From positions 5,284 through 66,833 of the forward strand of contig FR887791.1 in NCBI GenBank assembly GCA_000432735.1: a stretch of 61,550 nucleotides of DNA, in the 5' to 3' direction. Of this stretch, positions 8,104-16,939 are shown in pieces (position 1 is the first letter of the stretch; each line of letters begins with the position of its first letter). The stretch is from Bacteroides sp. CAG:443 (GTDB lineage Bacteria > Bacteroidota > Bacteroidia > Bacteroidales > Bacteroidaceae). The notes under the pieces are model-generated. The model did no database searches and was not told the origin of the DNA. It was given only the letters and a program-made list of their open reading frames with translations. Both the position numbers and the translations under genes were made by a program.

Positions 8104-9578
8104 TTATGAATAAAGGTATAAATCCTGTTATCGAAGTAAGACATATCTGCAAAAGCTACGGAACTGTAAAGGCTTTACAAGATGTATCCCTATCCATACA
8201 GCAAGGAGAATTATTCGGACTGATAGGGCCTGACGGTGCTGGTAAAAGTACGTTATTCCGTATTCTCACAACCTTGCTGAATGCTGATTCGGGTGAAGCA
8301 TCTGTTATAGGATATGATGTACACAAGGACTTCCGTTGCATCAGGAGCGAGATAGGATATATGCCAGGACGTTTTTCCCTCTATCAAGACCTGACGGTGG
8401 AAGAAAACCTGAATTTCTTTGCTACCATCTTTCAGACAACCGTAGCAGAACATTACGATCAGATACGGGAAATATACGAACAGATTGCTCCCTTCAGGAA
8501 ACGCCGTACCGGAGCATTATCCGGAGGAATGAAACAAAAACTGGCTCTTTGCTGTGCCTTGATCCACTCTCCAAAAGTCCTTTTTCTGGATGAACCTACA
8601 ACTGGAGTAGATCCTGTTTCAAGAAAAGAATTTTGGATGATTCTTGACAGACTCCGCAACAGGGGAATCACTATCATGGTATCCACTCCCTTTATGGATG
8701 AAGCAAGAAAATGTGACCGGATAGCTTTTCTGCACGAAGGTAAAATAAGAGGGACAGATACTCCTGCGATAATATTGGAGCAGTTTAAAGATATACTTTG
8801 CCCTCCAGGATTAGAACGCAATCGTACAGAAGACAGCCAGACACCGGTCATCAAAGTAAATAATCTGGTAAAACGGTTTGGTACATTCACGGCAGTCGAC
8901 CATATCTCGTTCGAAGTAAGAAAAGGAGAGATATTCGGATTCTTAGGTGCAAATGGTGCAGGAAAGACTACGGCAATGCGTATTTTATGTGGACTAAGCT
9001 TACCAACTGAAGGGCATGCAGAAGTTATGGGTTACAATGTCATCACACAAAGTGAAGATATTAAACGACATATAGGCTACATGAGTCAGAAATTTTCCTT
9101 ATACGAAGATTTAACCGTCTGGGAAAATGTACGTTTGTTCGGTGGTATCTATCGAGTTCCTTCCAAAGAAATACCCAAACGAACAGAAGCGATGCTTCAC
9201 CGTATCGGATTATATGAAGAACGGCATACATTGGTTCGGGCACTTCCTCTAGGATGGAAACAACGTCTGGCCTTTTCGGTCGCCATATTTCATCGTCCGC
9301 AACTTGTGTTTCTTGACGAACCGACAGGAGGGGTAGATCCCGCAACACGACGTCAGTTTTGGGAACTTATCTATCAGGCAGCCGAACAAGGAATTACCCT
9401 ATTCGTCACCACTCACTATATGGATGAAGCAGAATACTGCGACCGTATATCAATTATGGTAGATGGACATATCCGTGCTTTAGATACTCCTACAGCCTTA
9501 AAAACTCATTTCCATGCACAAAATATGGATGAGGTTTTCCAAATGCTCGCACGGGAAGCAAAGCGAAGGAATGACTAA
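8100..9578 (+). CDS. ABC transporter ATPase with two fused nucleotide-binding domains (YbhF-like)
   Basis: 492-aa cytoplasmic motor with two ABC domains in one chain. NBD1 has Walker A GPDGAGKST (K49), signature LSGGMKQ (140-146) and Walker B VLFLDEP. Its Q-loop reads GYMPG and its H-loop reads STPFMDEA, so the usual Gln and His are missing. NBD2 has Walker A GANGAGKTT (K289), a normal Q-loop (GYMSQ) and H-loop (TTHYMDEA), but a degenerate signature LPLGWKQ. Hence only one of the two composite ATP sites looks complete. The gene overlaps the adaptor gene by four bases and precedes two ABC-2 permeases. The layout matches the ybhGFSR type of exporter. Confidence 0.93.
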   Translation: MIMNKGINPVIEVRHICKSYGTVKALQDVSLSIQQGELFGLIGPDGAGKSTLFRILTTLLNADSGEASVIGYDVHKDFRCIRSEIGYMPGRFSLYQDLTVEENLNFFATIFQTTVAEHYDQIREIYEQIAPFRKRRTGALSGGMKQKLALCCALIHSPKVLFLDEPTTGVDPVSRKEFWMILDRLRNRGITIMVSTPFMDEARKCDRIAFLHEGKIRGTDTPAIILEQFKDILCPPGLERNRTEDSQTPVIKVNNLVKRFGTFTAVDHISFEVRKGEIFGFLGANGAGKTTAMRILCGLSLPTEGHAEVMGYNVITQSEDIKRHIGYMSQKFSLYEDLTVWENVRLFGGIYRVPSKEIPKRTEAMLHRIGLYEERHTLVRALPLGWKQRLAFSVAIFHRPQLVFLDEPTGGVDPATRRQFWELIYQAAEQGITLFVTTHYMDEAEYCDRISIMVDGHIRALDTPTALKTHFHAQNMDEVFQMLAREAKRRND

Positions 9579-9609
9579 CATTGATTTTTCAAAATTGTAC
9601 GTAAACAAT

Positions 9610-10707
9610 ATGAAACAGTTTATAGCATTCATAAAAAAAGAATTTTATCACATCCTGCGTGACAAACGTACGATGCTGATACTTATCGGAATGCCCATCA
9701 TACAGATTATACTTTTCGGCTTTGCAATCTCTACCGAAGTACGTAATGTGCAGACTGCTGTTCTCGTAAATTCAGCCGATGCAGACGTACGGCATATCAT
9801 CGACCGACTGGATGCAAGTGAATATTTCACCGTAAAGTACATAGTACATTCTCCCGAAGAAATAGAGCACCTGTTAAAGAAAAACAAGATAGAACTTGCC
9901 ATCGTAATAGCCAACGATTTAAACCGATTACGTTTCGATTCCCAACAAATACAAATCATCGCCGATGCAACCGAACCTAATCAGGCTGTAACCCGCAGCA
10001 GCTATGCCAACGGAGTATTGACCAAAGCACTGGCAGAATTGGGACTGAAACATCAAGTAAGCAAAATTATAGTATCTGGGAAACTACTCTATAATCCGCA
10101 GATGAAAAGTGCCTATAACTTTGTGCCGGGCGTAATGGGATTAATTTTAATGCTCATCTGTGCAATGATGACTTCAATATCTATCGTACGTGAAAAAGAG
10201 ACCGGTACGATGGAAATCCTGCTTGTATCACCCATGAATCCAATATGGGTTATTTTATCGAAAACGATTCCTTATTTCGTACTGTCTATTATTAATTTGA
10301 GTACAATCTTGTTACTATCGGTCTTTGTTCTTAATGTTCCCATTGCAGGAAGTTTGCTCAGCCTGCTGGGAGTATCACTTCTATTTATTTTTGTATCATT
10401 AGCTTTAGGACTGCTCATTTCGTGTATTACCCACACTCAAGTAGCTGCCTTACTCGCGTCGGCAATGGTACTGCTGATTCCTACGATTATTTTATCAGGC
10501 ATTATCTTTCCCATAGAAAGCATGCCAGCTCCCCTACAGTGGCTATCCTGCATAATTCCAGCACGATGGTATGTAGCCTTAGTACGGAAACTGATGATAG
10601 AAGGTGTTCCACTATCTTATGTCTGGCAGGAAGTCCTTATCCTGCTGCTTATGGCTGTTATACTTATTGGTATCACAACTAAAAAGTTTAAAAACCGTTT
10701 AGAATAG
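9610..10707 (+). CDS. ABC-2 type transporter permease (YbhS-like)
   Basis: Inner-membrane subunit of about 365 aa: one N-terminal transmembrane helix (after HILRDKRTM), a long periplasmic domain, then about five C-terminal helices. REKETGTMEILLVSP is the conserved cytoplasmic signature of ABC-2 permeases. I chose the ATG at 9610 (MKQFIAFIKKEF), which starts where the family usually starts. An ATG at 9571 overlapping the ATPase stop is the alternative and would add 13 residues. The gene pairs with the permease six bases downstream to form a heterodimer powered by the fused ATPase. Confidence 0.9.
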   Translation: MKQFIAFIKKEFYHILRDKRTMLILIGMPIIQIILFGFAISTEVRNVQTAVLVNSADADVRHIIDRLDASEYFTVKYIVHSPEEIEHLLKKNKIELAIVIANDLNRLRFDSQQIQIIADATEPNQAVTRSSYANGVLTKALAELGLKHQVSKIIVSGKLLYNPQMKSAYNFVPGVMGLILMLICAMMTSISIVREKETGTMEILLVSPMNPIWVILSKTIPYFVLSIINLSTILLLSVFVLNVPIAGSLLSLLGVSLLFIFVSLALGLLISCITHTQVAALLASAMVLLIPTIILSGIIFPIESMPAPLQWLSCIIPARWYVALVRKLMIEGVPLSYVWQEVLILLLMAVILIGITTKKFKNRLE

Positions 10708-10713
10708 AATAAT

Positions 10714-11775
10714 ATGGTACTACGATATCTTATTGAAAAAGAATTCAAACAGTTGCGCCGGAATAGTTTCCTGCCTCGACTTATCCTGATATTTCCCTGT
10801 GTTATCATGCTAATTATGCCATGGGCCGCAACATTGGAAATAGAAGACCTGCGTATAGCCATAATCGATCATGACCATAGTTCTTCTTCCATTCGACTCA
10901 TTCACCGTATAGAAGCTTCACCATACTTCAAACTGATGAGTCTTCCTGATACATACGAAAAAGGATTGGAGAATATCGAAAGAGACCGAGTTGACATGTT
11001 ACTTGAGATACCCAAAGGTTTCGAAAAAGAACAAGTTAACGGACGGTCTGCTTTAGCCTTGATAGCAATAAATGCCGTAAACGGAACCAAAGGTGGCTTG
11101 GGAAGTACTTACCTGCAACAAATACTTAACCCTCAAAGTACATCGCCTTCAATTCTATACCGTTTTAATCCACATTTGGATTACAAAATATTCATGGTAC
11201 CCGCTCTAATGACCATGTTGCTGGTGATGATTTGCGGCTTTCTACCGGCATTGAATGTAGTCAGTGAAAAAGAAAAGGGGACTATCGAACAAATCAACGT
11301 CAGCCCAGTCAGTCGTTTTACATTCACATTAGCCAAACTGCTCCCCTACTGGTTTATCGGTTTTATCGTATTAAATCTATGCATAATACTGGCCTGGATA
11401 ATATACGGATTAGCTCCCGAAGGTAGTATATTCACCATTTACCTTGCGACATTGATATTTGTCTTGGTCATGTCCGGATTAGGACTGATCATATCCAATT
11501 ATTCATCTACTATGCAACAAGCCATGTTTGTTATGTGGTTCTGCATGCTGATATTCATCTTGATGAGTGGATTGTTTACCCCCATTAGCAGTATGCCTCA
11601 ATGGGCACAATACATTACTTATACCAATCCCTTACGATACTTTATGGAAATGATGCGTATGGTTTATCTAAAGGGAAGCAATATGGCCGATATCACACAA
11701 CAATTAAGTGTATTATCCTGTTTCGCAGCTATATTATATGGATGGGCCATTTATAGCTATCGGAAACAACAATAA
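10714..11775 (+). CDS. ABC-2 type transporter permease (YbhR-like)
   Basis: 353-aa inner-membrane subunit, paralogous to the preceding gene. It has an N-terminal helix (FLPRLILIFPCVIMLIMPW), a periplasmic domain and a C-terminal bundle of helices, with SEKEKGTIEQINVSP as the ABC-2 signature. It is the last gene of the efflux operon. Its stop lies only three bases from the stop of the convergent HTCS gene and no hairpin separates them. The exported substrate is unknown; related systems export drugs or cations. Confidence 0.9.
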   Translation: MVLRYLIEKEFKQLRRNSFLPRLILIFPCVIMLIMPWAATLEIEDLRIAIIDHDHSSSSIRLIHRIEASPYFKLMSLPDTYEKGLENIERDRVDMLLEIPKGFEKEQVNGRSALALIAINAVNGTKGGLGSTYLQQILNPQSTSPSILYRFNPHLDYKIFMVPALMTMLLVMICGFLPALNVVSEKEKGTIEQINVSPVSRFTFTLAKLLPYWFIGFIVLNLCIILAWIIYGLAPEGSIFTIYLATLIFVLVMSGLGLIISNYSSTMQQAMFVMWFCMLIFILMSGLFTPISSMPQWAQYITYTNPLRYFMEMMRMVYLKGSNMADITQQLSVLSCFAAILYGWAIYSYRKQQ

Positions 11776-11778
11776 ATT

Positions 11779-14700
11779 CTACTTCAAATTATCCTCCTTC
11801 TTATTGTACATATTCCTATAATCCTTAGGTGTCATCTGATAATGTTTAGAAAACTCTTTATAAAAGTGAGAACGATTTATAAAACCAGTTTTATAGATAA
11901 TTTCCTGTACCGTCAACGAGGTTGTTCGTAACAATTTAGCAGCTAAATTGATACGGTATTCCTTTATATAATCCTTAGGAGAATCGAGTCCGATTTCTTT
12001 GAAGCGACGATATAAAGTTCGGACACTGACTTGCATATATTCGGCCAGTTCTTCCAATGAAAGTTCTTCAGAATCGACATGATTCTCTATATATTCCGTA
12101 ACCTTCAACAAGAACTCTTTATCTTCAGCCTTCACCAAATGTCCGTGTGAAAAATCATAGGCACAAGCAGAAGAATTAAAATAATCTTTTAACTTACTAC
12201 GATTTTCTATTAAACGTACTACTATAGCTTTCAGATAGTCAATCTCGAAAGGCTTTCCGATATAAGCATCGGCACCTGCATCAAAGCCAACAATCTTCTC
12301 CTGACTCGAATTCTTTGCAGATAGAATGATGACGGGAATAGACATCGTATACTTATTCTGTTTCAACTGCCTTGTAAGCTCAAATCCATCCATTCCTGGC
12401 ATCATGACATCTGTAATGATCAAAGAGGGCGTTTCATTTTTAACCTTTTCTAAGGCTTGTTCTGCATTTTGGGCTACAATGACATTAAAATCTTTAGAGA
12501 AAGACTCCTGCAAGAGTGCTAACATCTCAGTATTATCATCTACTACCAATATTTTATTCTCAGCAATATCCGCACCTTTTTCGGTACTATTCAGAGCGTC
12601 GACAGACACCTGAGGAGCAACGTTTGCAGGCGACGTAACATCCGATACGGAGGAGTCGTTTCCTTTTATATCCAGTGTCAAATCCAACATCGGAAGCAAT
12701 ACGATAAATTCCGCATAGCTTCCATATTCACTCTGAATCTGAATATCTCCCTTCAATAATTCAACCATACTGTGGCAGATGGCTAGTCCCAAACCATTTC
12801 TAGAAGTCATTCCTTTGATATTAGAAGCTTCTACGCCATCCAGAACCTTATATCTGTTGAAAACCAACGGTATGTCTTCTTGACGAATTCCTTTCCCTGT
12901 ATTATATACTTTGATACGTAACTTTTGATTATCAGCAACATCGACAGTAACCCGAATACGTCCTCCTGCAGAAGTATATTTAAAAGCATTTGAAATTAAA
13001 TTATTCAAAATCTTCATCAGACTTCTACGGTCCGTATTCCAAACTATATCTTCAGATACAACATTTTCTACTTGAATATTATTTCGCTCTGCCAACTCAG
13101 AAAATGAATGAATAATGTCATTACATAAAGCTGACACATCTACCTGCTGAATACATTGTACCTGATGTCCCGTTTCCAATCTCCTGAAATCAATTATTTC
13201 CTGAATTAAAGCATTCAGACGTTCTGCATTCGCCTTGATCATCGTGACATATTTTTGTATATATTCTGAATGATCATATTCCAACAAGCGTTCGCAGGGG
13301 CCATATATAAGGGTAAGCGGTGTATAGAATTCATGCGTTATGTTTGTAAAGAAACGTAATTTTTCCTCATATAATTCCTCTTTATGTTGCTGCTCCATCT
13401 TCTCCAAAGCAAATAATCTCTTACGTTGCTGCTTCAACAGGAACCAGCGGATACATAACAAGACAGCCAATAAAATTAACAAAGCATAAATGACAATAGC
13501 CAACGTGCTTAAATACCACGGAGCAGCAATCGTTATATATACAGAATATATAGGGCTAACTTCTCCTGTAGCCTGATTTTTATAACGGATTTCAAGAATA
13601 TAATTACCATACCTCATCTGAGTAAAGGAAATACTATTATTGGTTCCATTATCGACCCAAGCCATATTTTTATCCAAACGATACTGGTAACTATAATTTG
13701 TTGGATTTACATAATCCAAAGCCAGGAAAGATATCGTAAATGTATTTTCATCCGATTTAAGCGAGAGGGATGGTTTATCATCCCAACTCTGTACCCCAGC
13801 ATGTTTTCCCTGTTCTCCCAAGACATAAACATTCGTAAAACGTAATGGAGGCATAGACACTTCCTGATCAGGATTATACATTGTATTGTTGGTAATAGTA
13901 ACAAAGCCGTTTATTCCTCCAAAAAAGAGTATATTATTTCGGCAGAATGAAGCTCCGTCACTAAATTCCTGTATTTTCAGTCCACTACCTTTCCCATAAT
14001 TTTGGAATTTATTCGTTAAGGTATCAAAACAGATGAGCCCTCCATTTGTTGCAATCCATAATTTTTGATTCTCATCCAGAAGCATAGTATGTATAGTACT
14101 ATTAATAAATCCCGTCTGCTGATTAAAAAAGGCTTCTTCATTCTGCCCTTTTTTGATTAACCCAGTCCCAGTACCAAGCCAAAACCCCTTTTCATTACGC
14201 ATTATGGAAAAAATATCATCCACCACTCTACTTGAATATTTTTTCTTTAATGGAATAGACACCAAACTATCACCTTCTATATGAAAGAGTCCATATCCTC
14301 TATTACCAAGCCAAATATTTTTTTGATTATCAGCAAATAAGGTAAAGAAATAATTCGATGAAAAATTTCCATGATCAATCGTATAACGCTTCAATGAACG
14401 GATATATGGCACTCCTGATCGGTCCCCAATTAATGCCCGAACAACACCTGTACCCACAGTAGCTATCCAAAGCACCGAATCGCTTTCTTCATAAATAGCA
14501 TGAACATAATTGATAGGCTCCGGAGCAAGAACACTTCTAATCTTTTTGTCTCGATATGAATAATAACTAATTCCCGCATCATGCCCTATCCAAAACAAAG
14601 GCTTCCTACTCTTTGCAAATGCATATATAGAATTGTTAACCAATCCACTGGCTAAAGAATTTATTAATTCGGTTCGATATTGCATGTTATGTTTTTGAGG

Positions 14701-15810
14701 AGAGAAATCGTAAATCTTCAAAATACCTTCTCCTTTAGTCCCCAACCATAATGTACCTTCGTCATCCCAAAAGATAGAACGGACTGGTTTCCCTATACTA
14801 TGATTTAAATCTTCATAAGTCACAGATGAAATGGAATATTGTCCTTCGGAGTAAATATATACTCCCTGACCATCTGTTGCAATCCAAACAATATCTTGAA
14901 AACGGTCTTTCAGGATTCTAAAAACTCCCGATTTTATACCCAAATCATCTACCGTATATTTGTTATTAGACTGTAGGGAAATCTTCAATAAACCATTTGT
15001 CTGAAAAGCAATAAAGAAAGATGAGCCGTCACGAAGGATATCTACAATAGTTCCTCTTCCATCCAATGTTTCTTTCCAGTTACAAATGAGTTTCTTAACA
15101 GGCTTATCTAAGCTATACCCAAATAAATTATAATCTCCGTCCAGCCAATAAATCTGATCCTTGTCCCCAAATCCATAGTTCACCTGCGTTTTTTCACAAG
15201 TATTGATGGATGAAAGCTTATATTCTCCATCCTGAGAGCAGTCTATCTGATAGTAGACAATTTCATTTTTCAGGAAAAGAACCAGAAAATGTTCGTTCAC
15301 ATAAAGATTGACAATCTCCTCCCGATTCAAATTCCTTATAGGTATTTTATAAAATTCCTGCTTCTTTTCATTAAAAGCATATAATGAATTACTACTCGAA
15401 AAAAAGAATAGATCGCCAAGTCCGTTTTTTACCATCATATAGCTACCCTTAAACTGAGGATAGTCTACCACAAGACGTTTGTCTTTATCTACTTTACTCA
15501 ACCCATAATTGGTCTGTACCCAGATTACTCCATCATGGGTTTCCAATATTTCTTCTATGATATATCCAGACAAGTTCAGTTGCCCCCAACCGTTCCAACT
15601 ATAAGCCTTAATACCATCGTATATATTTACTCCATCACAAGTTCCCATCCATACAAACCCATTACTATCTTGTAACAGCGAAAGTACAGCGCTACTTGTA
15701 AGGCCGTCTGCATTTGTAACTTGTCTTATATTATAAGCTGATAAAGAATTTATTACACATACCAGAAAGAAAAGCAATCCACTTATAAATTTCATTACTG
15801 CATTTATCAT
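11779..15810 (-). CDS. Hybrid two-component system sensor/regulator (HTCS) of PUL1
   Basis: 1343-aa single-chain sensor and transcription factor. In order: a signal peptide (1-25); a periplasmic beta-propeller region of Reg_prop repeats; a Y_Y_Y domain (about 680-760); one transmembrane helix (about 766-793); a His kinase with phospho-acceptor H826 (ITHEFYTPL) and ATPase motifs (NLISNAFKYT, GLGLAI); a receiver domain with D1134 (ITDVMMPGMDG); and an AraC-type DNA-binding domain in the last 100 residues. HTCS proteins typically bind an oligosaccharide in the periplasm and activate the adjacent PUL, so this one probably controls the mannan-type locus upstream on the same strand. It has its own -7 box. 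Confidence 0.95.
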   Translation of the reverse strand: MINAVMKFISGLLFFLVCVINSLSAYNIRQVTNADGLTSSAVLSLLQDSNGFVWMGTCDGVNIYDGIKAYSWNGWGQLNLSGYIIEEILETHDGVIWVQTNYGLSKVDKDKRLVVDYPQFKGSYMMVKNGLGDLFFFSSSNSLYAFNEKKQEFYKIPIRNLNREEIVNLYVNEHFLVLFLKNEIVYYQIDCSQDGEYKLSSINTCEKTQVNYGFGDKDQIYWLDGDYNLFGYSLDKPVKKLICNWKETLDGRGTIVDILRDGSSFFIAFQTNGLLKISLQSNNKYTVDDLGIKSGVFRILKDRFQDIVWIATDGQGVYIYSEGQYSISSVTYEDLNHSIGKPVRSIFWDDEGTLWLGTKGEGILKIYDFSPQKHNMQYRTELINSLASGLVNNSIYAFAKSRKPLFWIGHDAGISYYSYRDKKIRSVLAPEPINYVHAIYEESDSVLWIATVGTGVVRALIGDRSGVPYIRSLKRYTIDHGNFSSNYFFTLFADNQKNIWLGNRGYGLFHIEGDSLVSIPLKKKYSSRVVDDIFSIMRNEKGFWLGTGTGLIKKGQNEEAFFNQQTGFINSTIHTMLLDENQKLWIATNGGLICFDTLTNKFQNYGKGSGLKIQEFSDGASFCRNNILFFGGINGFVTITNNTMYNPDQEVSMPPLRFTNVYVLGEQGKHAGVQSWDDKPSLSLKSDENTFTISFLALDYVNPTNYSYQYRLDKNMAWVDNGTNNSISFTQMRYGNYILEIRYKNQATGEVSPIYSVYITIAAPWYLSTLAIVIYALLILLAVLLCIRWFLLKQQRKRLFALEKMEQQHKEELYEEKLRFFTNITHEFYTPLTLIYGPCERLLEYDHSEYIQKYVTMIKANAERLNALIQEIIDFRRLETGHQVQCIQQVDVSALCNDIIHSFSELAERNNIQVENVVSEDIVWNTDRRSLMKILNNLISNAFKYTSAGGRIRVTVDVADNQKLRIKVYNTGKGIRQEDIPLVFNRYKVLDGVEASNIKGMTSRNGLGLAICHSMVELLKGDIQIQSEYGSYAEFIVLLPMLDLTLDIKGNDSSVSDVTSPANVAPQVSVDALNSTEKGADIAENKILVVDDNTEMLALLQESFSKDFNVIVAQNAEQALEKVKNETPSLIITDVMMPGMDGFELTRQLKQNKYTMSIPVIILSAKNSSQEKIVGFDAGADAYIGKPFEIDYLKAIVVRLIENRSKLKDYFNSSACAYDFSHGHLVKAEDKEFLLKVTEYIENHVDSEELSLEELAEYMQVSVRTLYRRFKEIGLDSPKDYIKEYRINLAAKLLRTTSLTVQEIIYKTGFINRSHFYKEFSKHYQMTPKDYRNMYNKKEDNLK

Positions 15811-15839
15811 AGTATCATTTTGTAATCAATATCCGAATA

Positions 15840-15847
15840 CAAAGGTA
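15840..15847 (-). promoter_or_regulatory. -7 box for the HTCS gene
   Basis: TACCTTTG on the minus strand, an exact TAnnTTTG match, 30 bases upstream of the HTCS ATG. Confidence 0.5.
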
Positions 15848-16032
15848 TAGAAAATAATAGATTGCATAGAAAGAGAGGTATAATATTTGTGCGTACATCA
15901 ACTAAAATTTCAACCAACTATTCGACTTTTATATTTATCAATTGACAATCTGTAAAACAAAAATAATTGGTATAACCAATATCTATTTTTATAGTTCTCC
16001 CACAACTTCTCCCACTAAAACATAAAATAACA

Positions 16033-16068
16033 GGTATGGAACAATGCTTTACCAGCATGCCCCATACC
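16033..16068 (-). terminator. Terminator at the end of the PUL1 enzyme operon
   Basis: Outer stem GGTATGG/CCATACC (16033-16039 and 16062-16068) encloses an inner stem ATGCT/AGCAT. On the minus strand a T-rich tract follows. It lies just past the stop of the alpha/beta-hydrolase gene. Confidence 0.7.
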
Positions 16069-16075
16069 CCAAAAA

Positions 16076-16921
16076 CTATTTAACCGCAGCCTTTTCTCTG
16101 TTATGAATATATTCCAATAAAATAGAATGAGCAGGATGTGACATTGTTCCATGATCAAAACCTTGCAACTCATAGAGGTGTACATCCGGATGACCTATAA
16201 TTTTAAGCATTCGCCATAAATAGGCATTCTCTTCATAGCGTCCTAACATCTCACGTTCACGGTCTCCACATATCAATATAACAGGAGGACAGTCTTTACG
16301 TACATAGAACAACGGAGCATGTTCATCAATCAAAGGCTGGTAATCGGAAATTCCTCTATCACGTCTATTCTGAAAATGAGTAATAGCTTGTCCGCTAAAA
16401 GGAATAAGTGCAGCAAAACTATCCGCATCCACACCATATTTAGCTAAACGACTTTTATCTAATCCAATCATGCTAACCAAATAGCCTCCCGCAGAATGTC
16501 CAGACAAATATATTTTTGAAGGATTTCCTCCATAACGAGCTATATTCTCCATAACCCATGCAGCAGCAGCTGCAGCGTCATCCACAGCATCATCCGTCGT
16601 TACATCGGCATTGATTGCTTTCGGATCTTTGTTACCTGCACATAAACGATAACTTACACCAACAACAGCAATACCTTGCTCACGTAACTCACGCGGGATC
16701 TCACGGTCGCCAACCGTCAAACCTCCACCATGAAACCAAACTACAGTTGGGAAATCCTTCTTATCAGTCGGGTAATATACGTCGAGTACACACTTCTGCT
16801 TCATGTAGCTATTCTTATATTCCGTACGGTAAGGAATAGCCTTCTCCCATTTATAATTCTGTGCATGAAGCACGATAGAACATGCCAATAAGACAAGTAT
16901 GCAATAAAATTTTGTACGCAT
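16076..16921 (-). CDS. Secreted alpha/beta-hydrolase, esterase type
   Basis: 281-aa hydrolase with a signal peptide (1-20). The HGGG oxyanion motif is at 64-67 and the nucleophile elbow GHSAGG gives S143. A later Asp (ICGDRE) and His (GFDHG) probably complete the triad. The family includes carbohydrate deacetylases and feruloyl or carboxyl esterases (BD-FAE and esterase/lipase types). It is the last gene of the PUL1 enzyme operon, 18 bases after GH31, so removal of an acyl group from the glycan or its fragments is a reasonable inference. The exact acyl group is unknown. Confidence 0.85.
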   Translation of the reverse strand: MRTKFYCILVLLACSIVLHAQNYKWEKAIPYRTEYKNSYMKQKCVLDVYYPTDKKDFPTVVWFHGGGLTVGDREIPRELREQGIAVVGVSYRLCAGNKDPKAINADVTTDDAVDDAAAAAAWVMENIARYGGNPSKIYLSGHSAGGYLVSMIGLDKSRLAKYGVDADSFAALIPFSGQAITHFQNRRDRGISDYQPLIDEHAPLFYVRKDCPPVILICGDREREMLGRYEENAYLWRMLKIIGHPDVHLYELQGFDHGTMSHPAHSILLEYIHNREKAAVK

Positions 16922-16939
16922 CTGAATTATGTTTATTTG

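Noticed and set aside
11776..11778. Terminator between the efflux operon and the HTCS gene
   Set aside because: The convergent stops are only three bases apart and no hairpin is present there.
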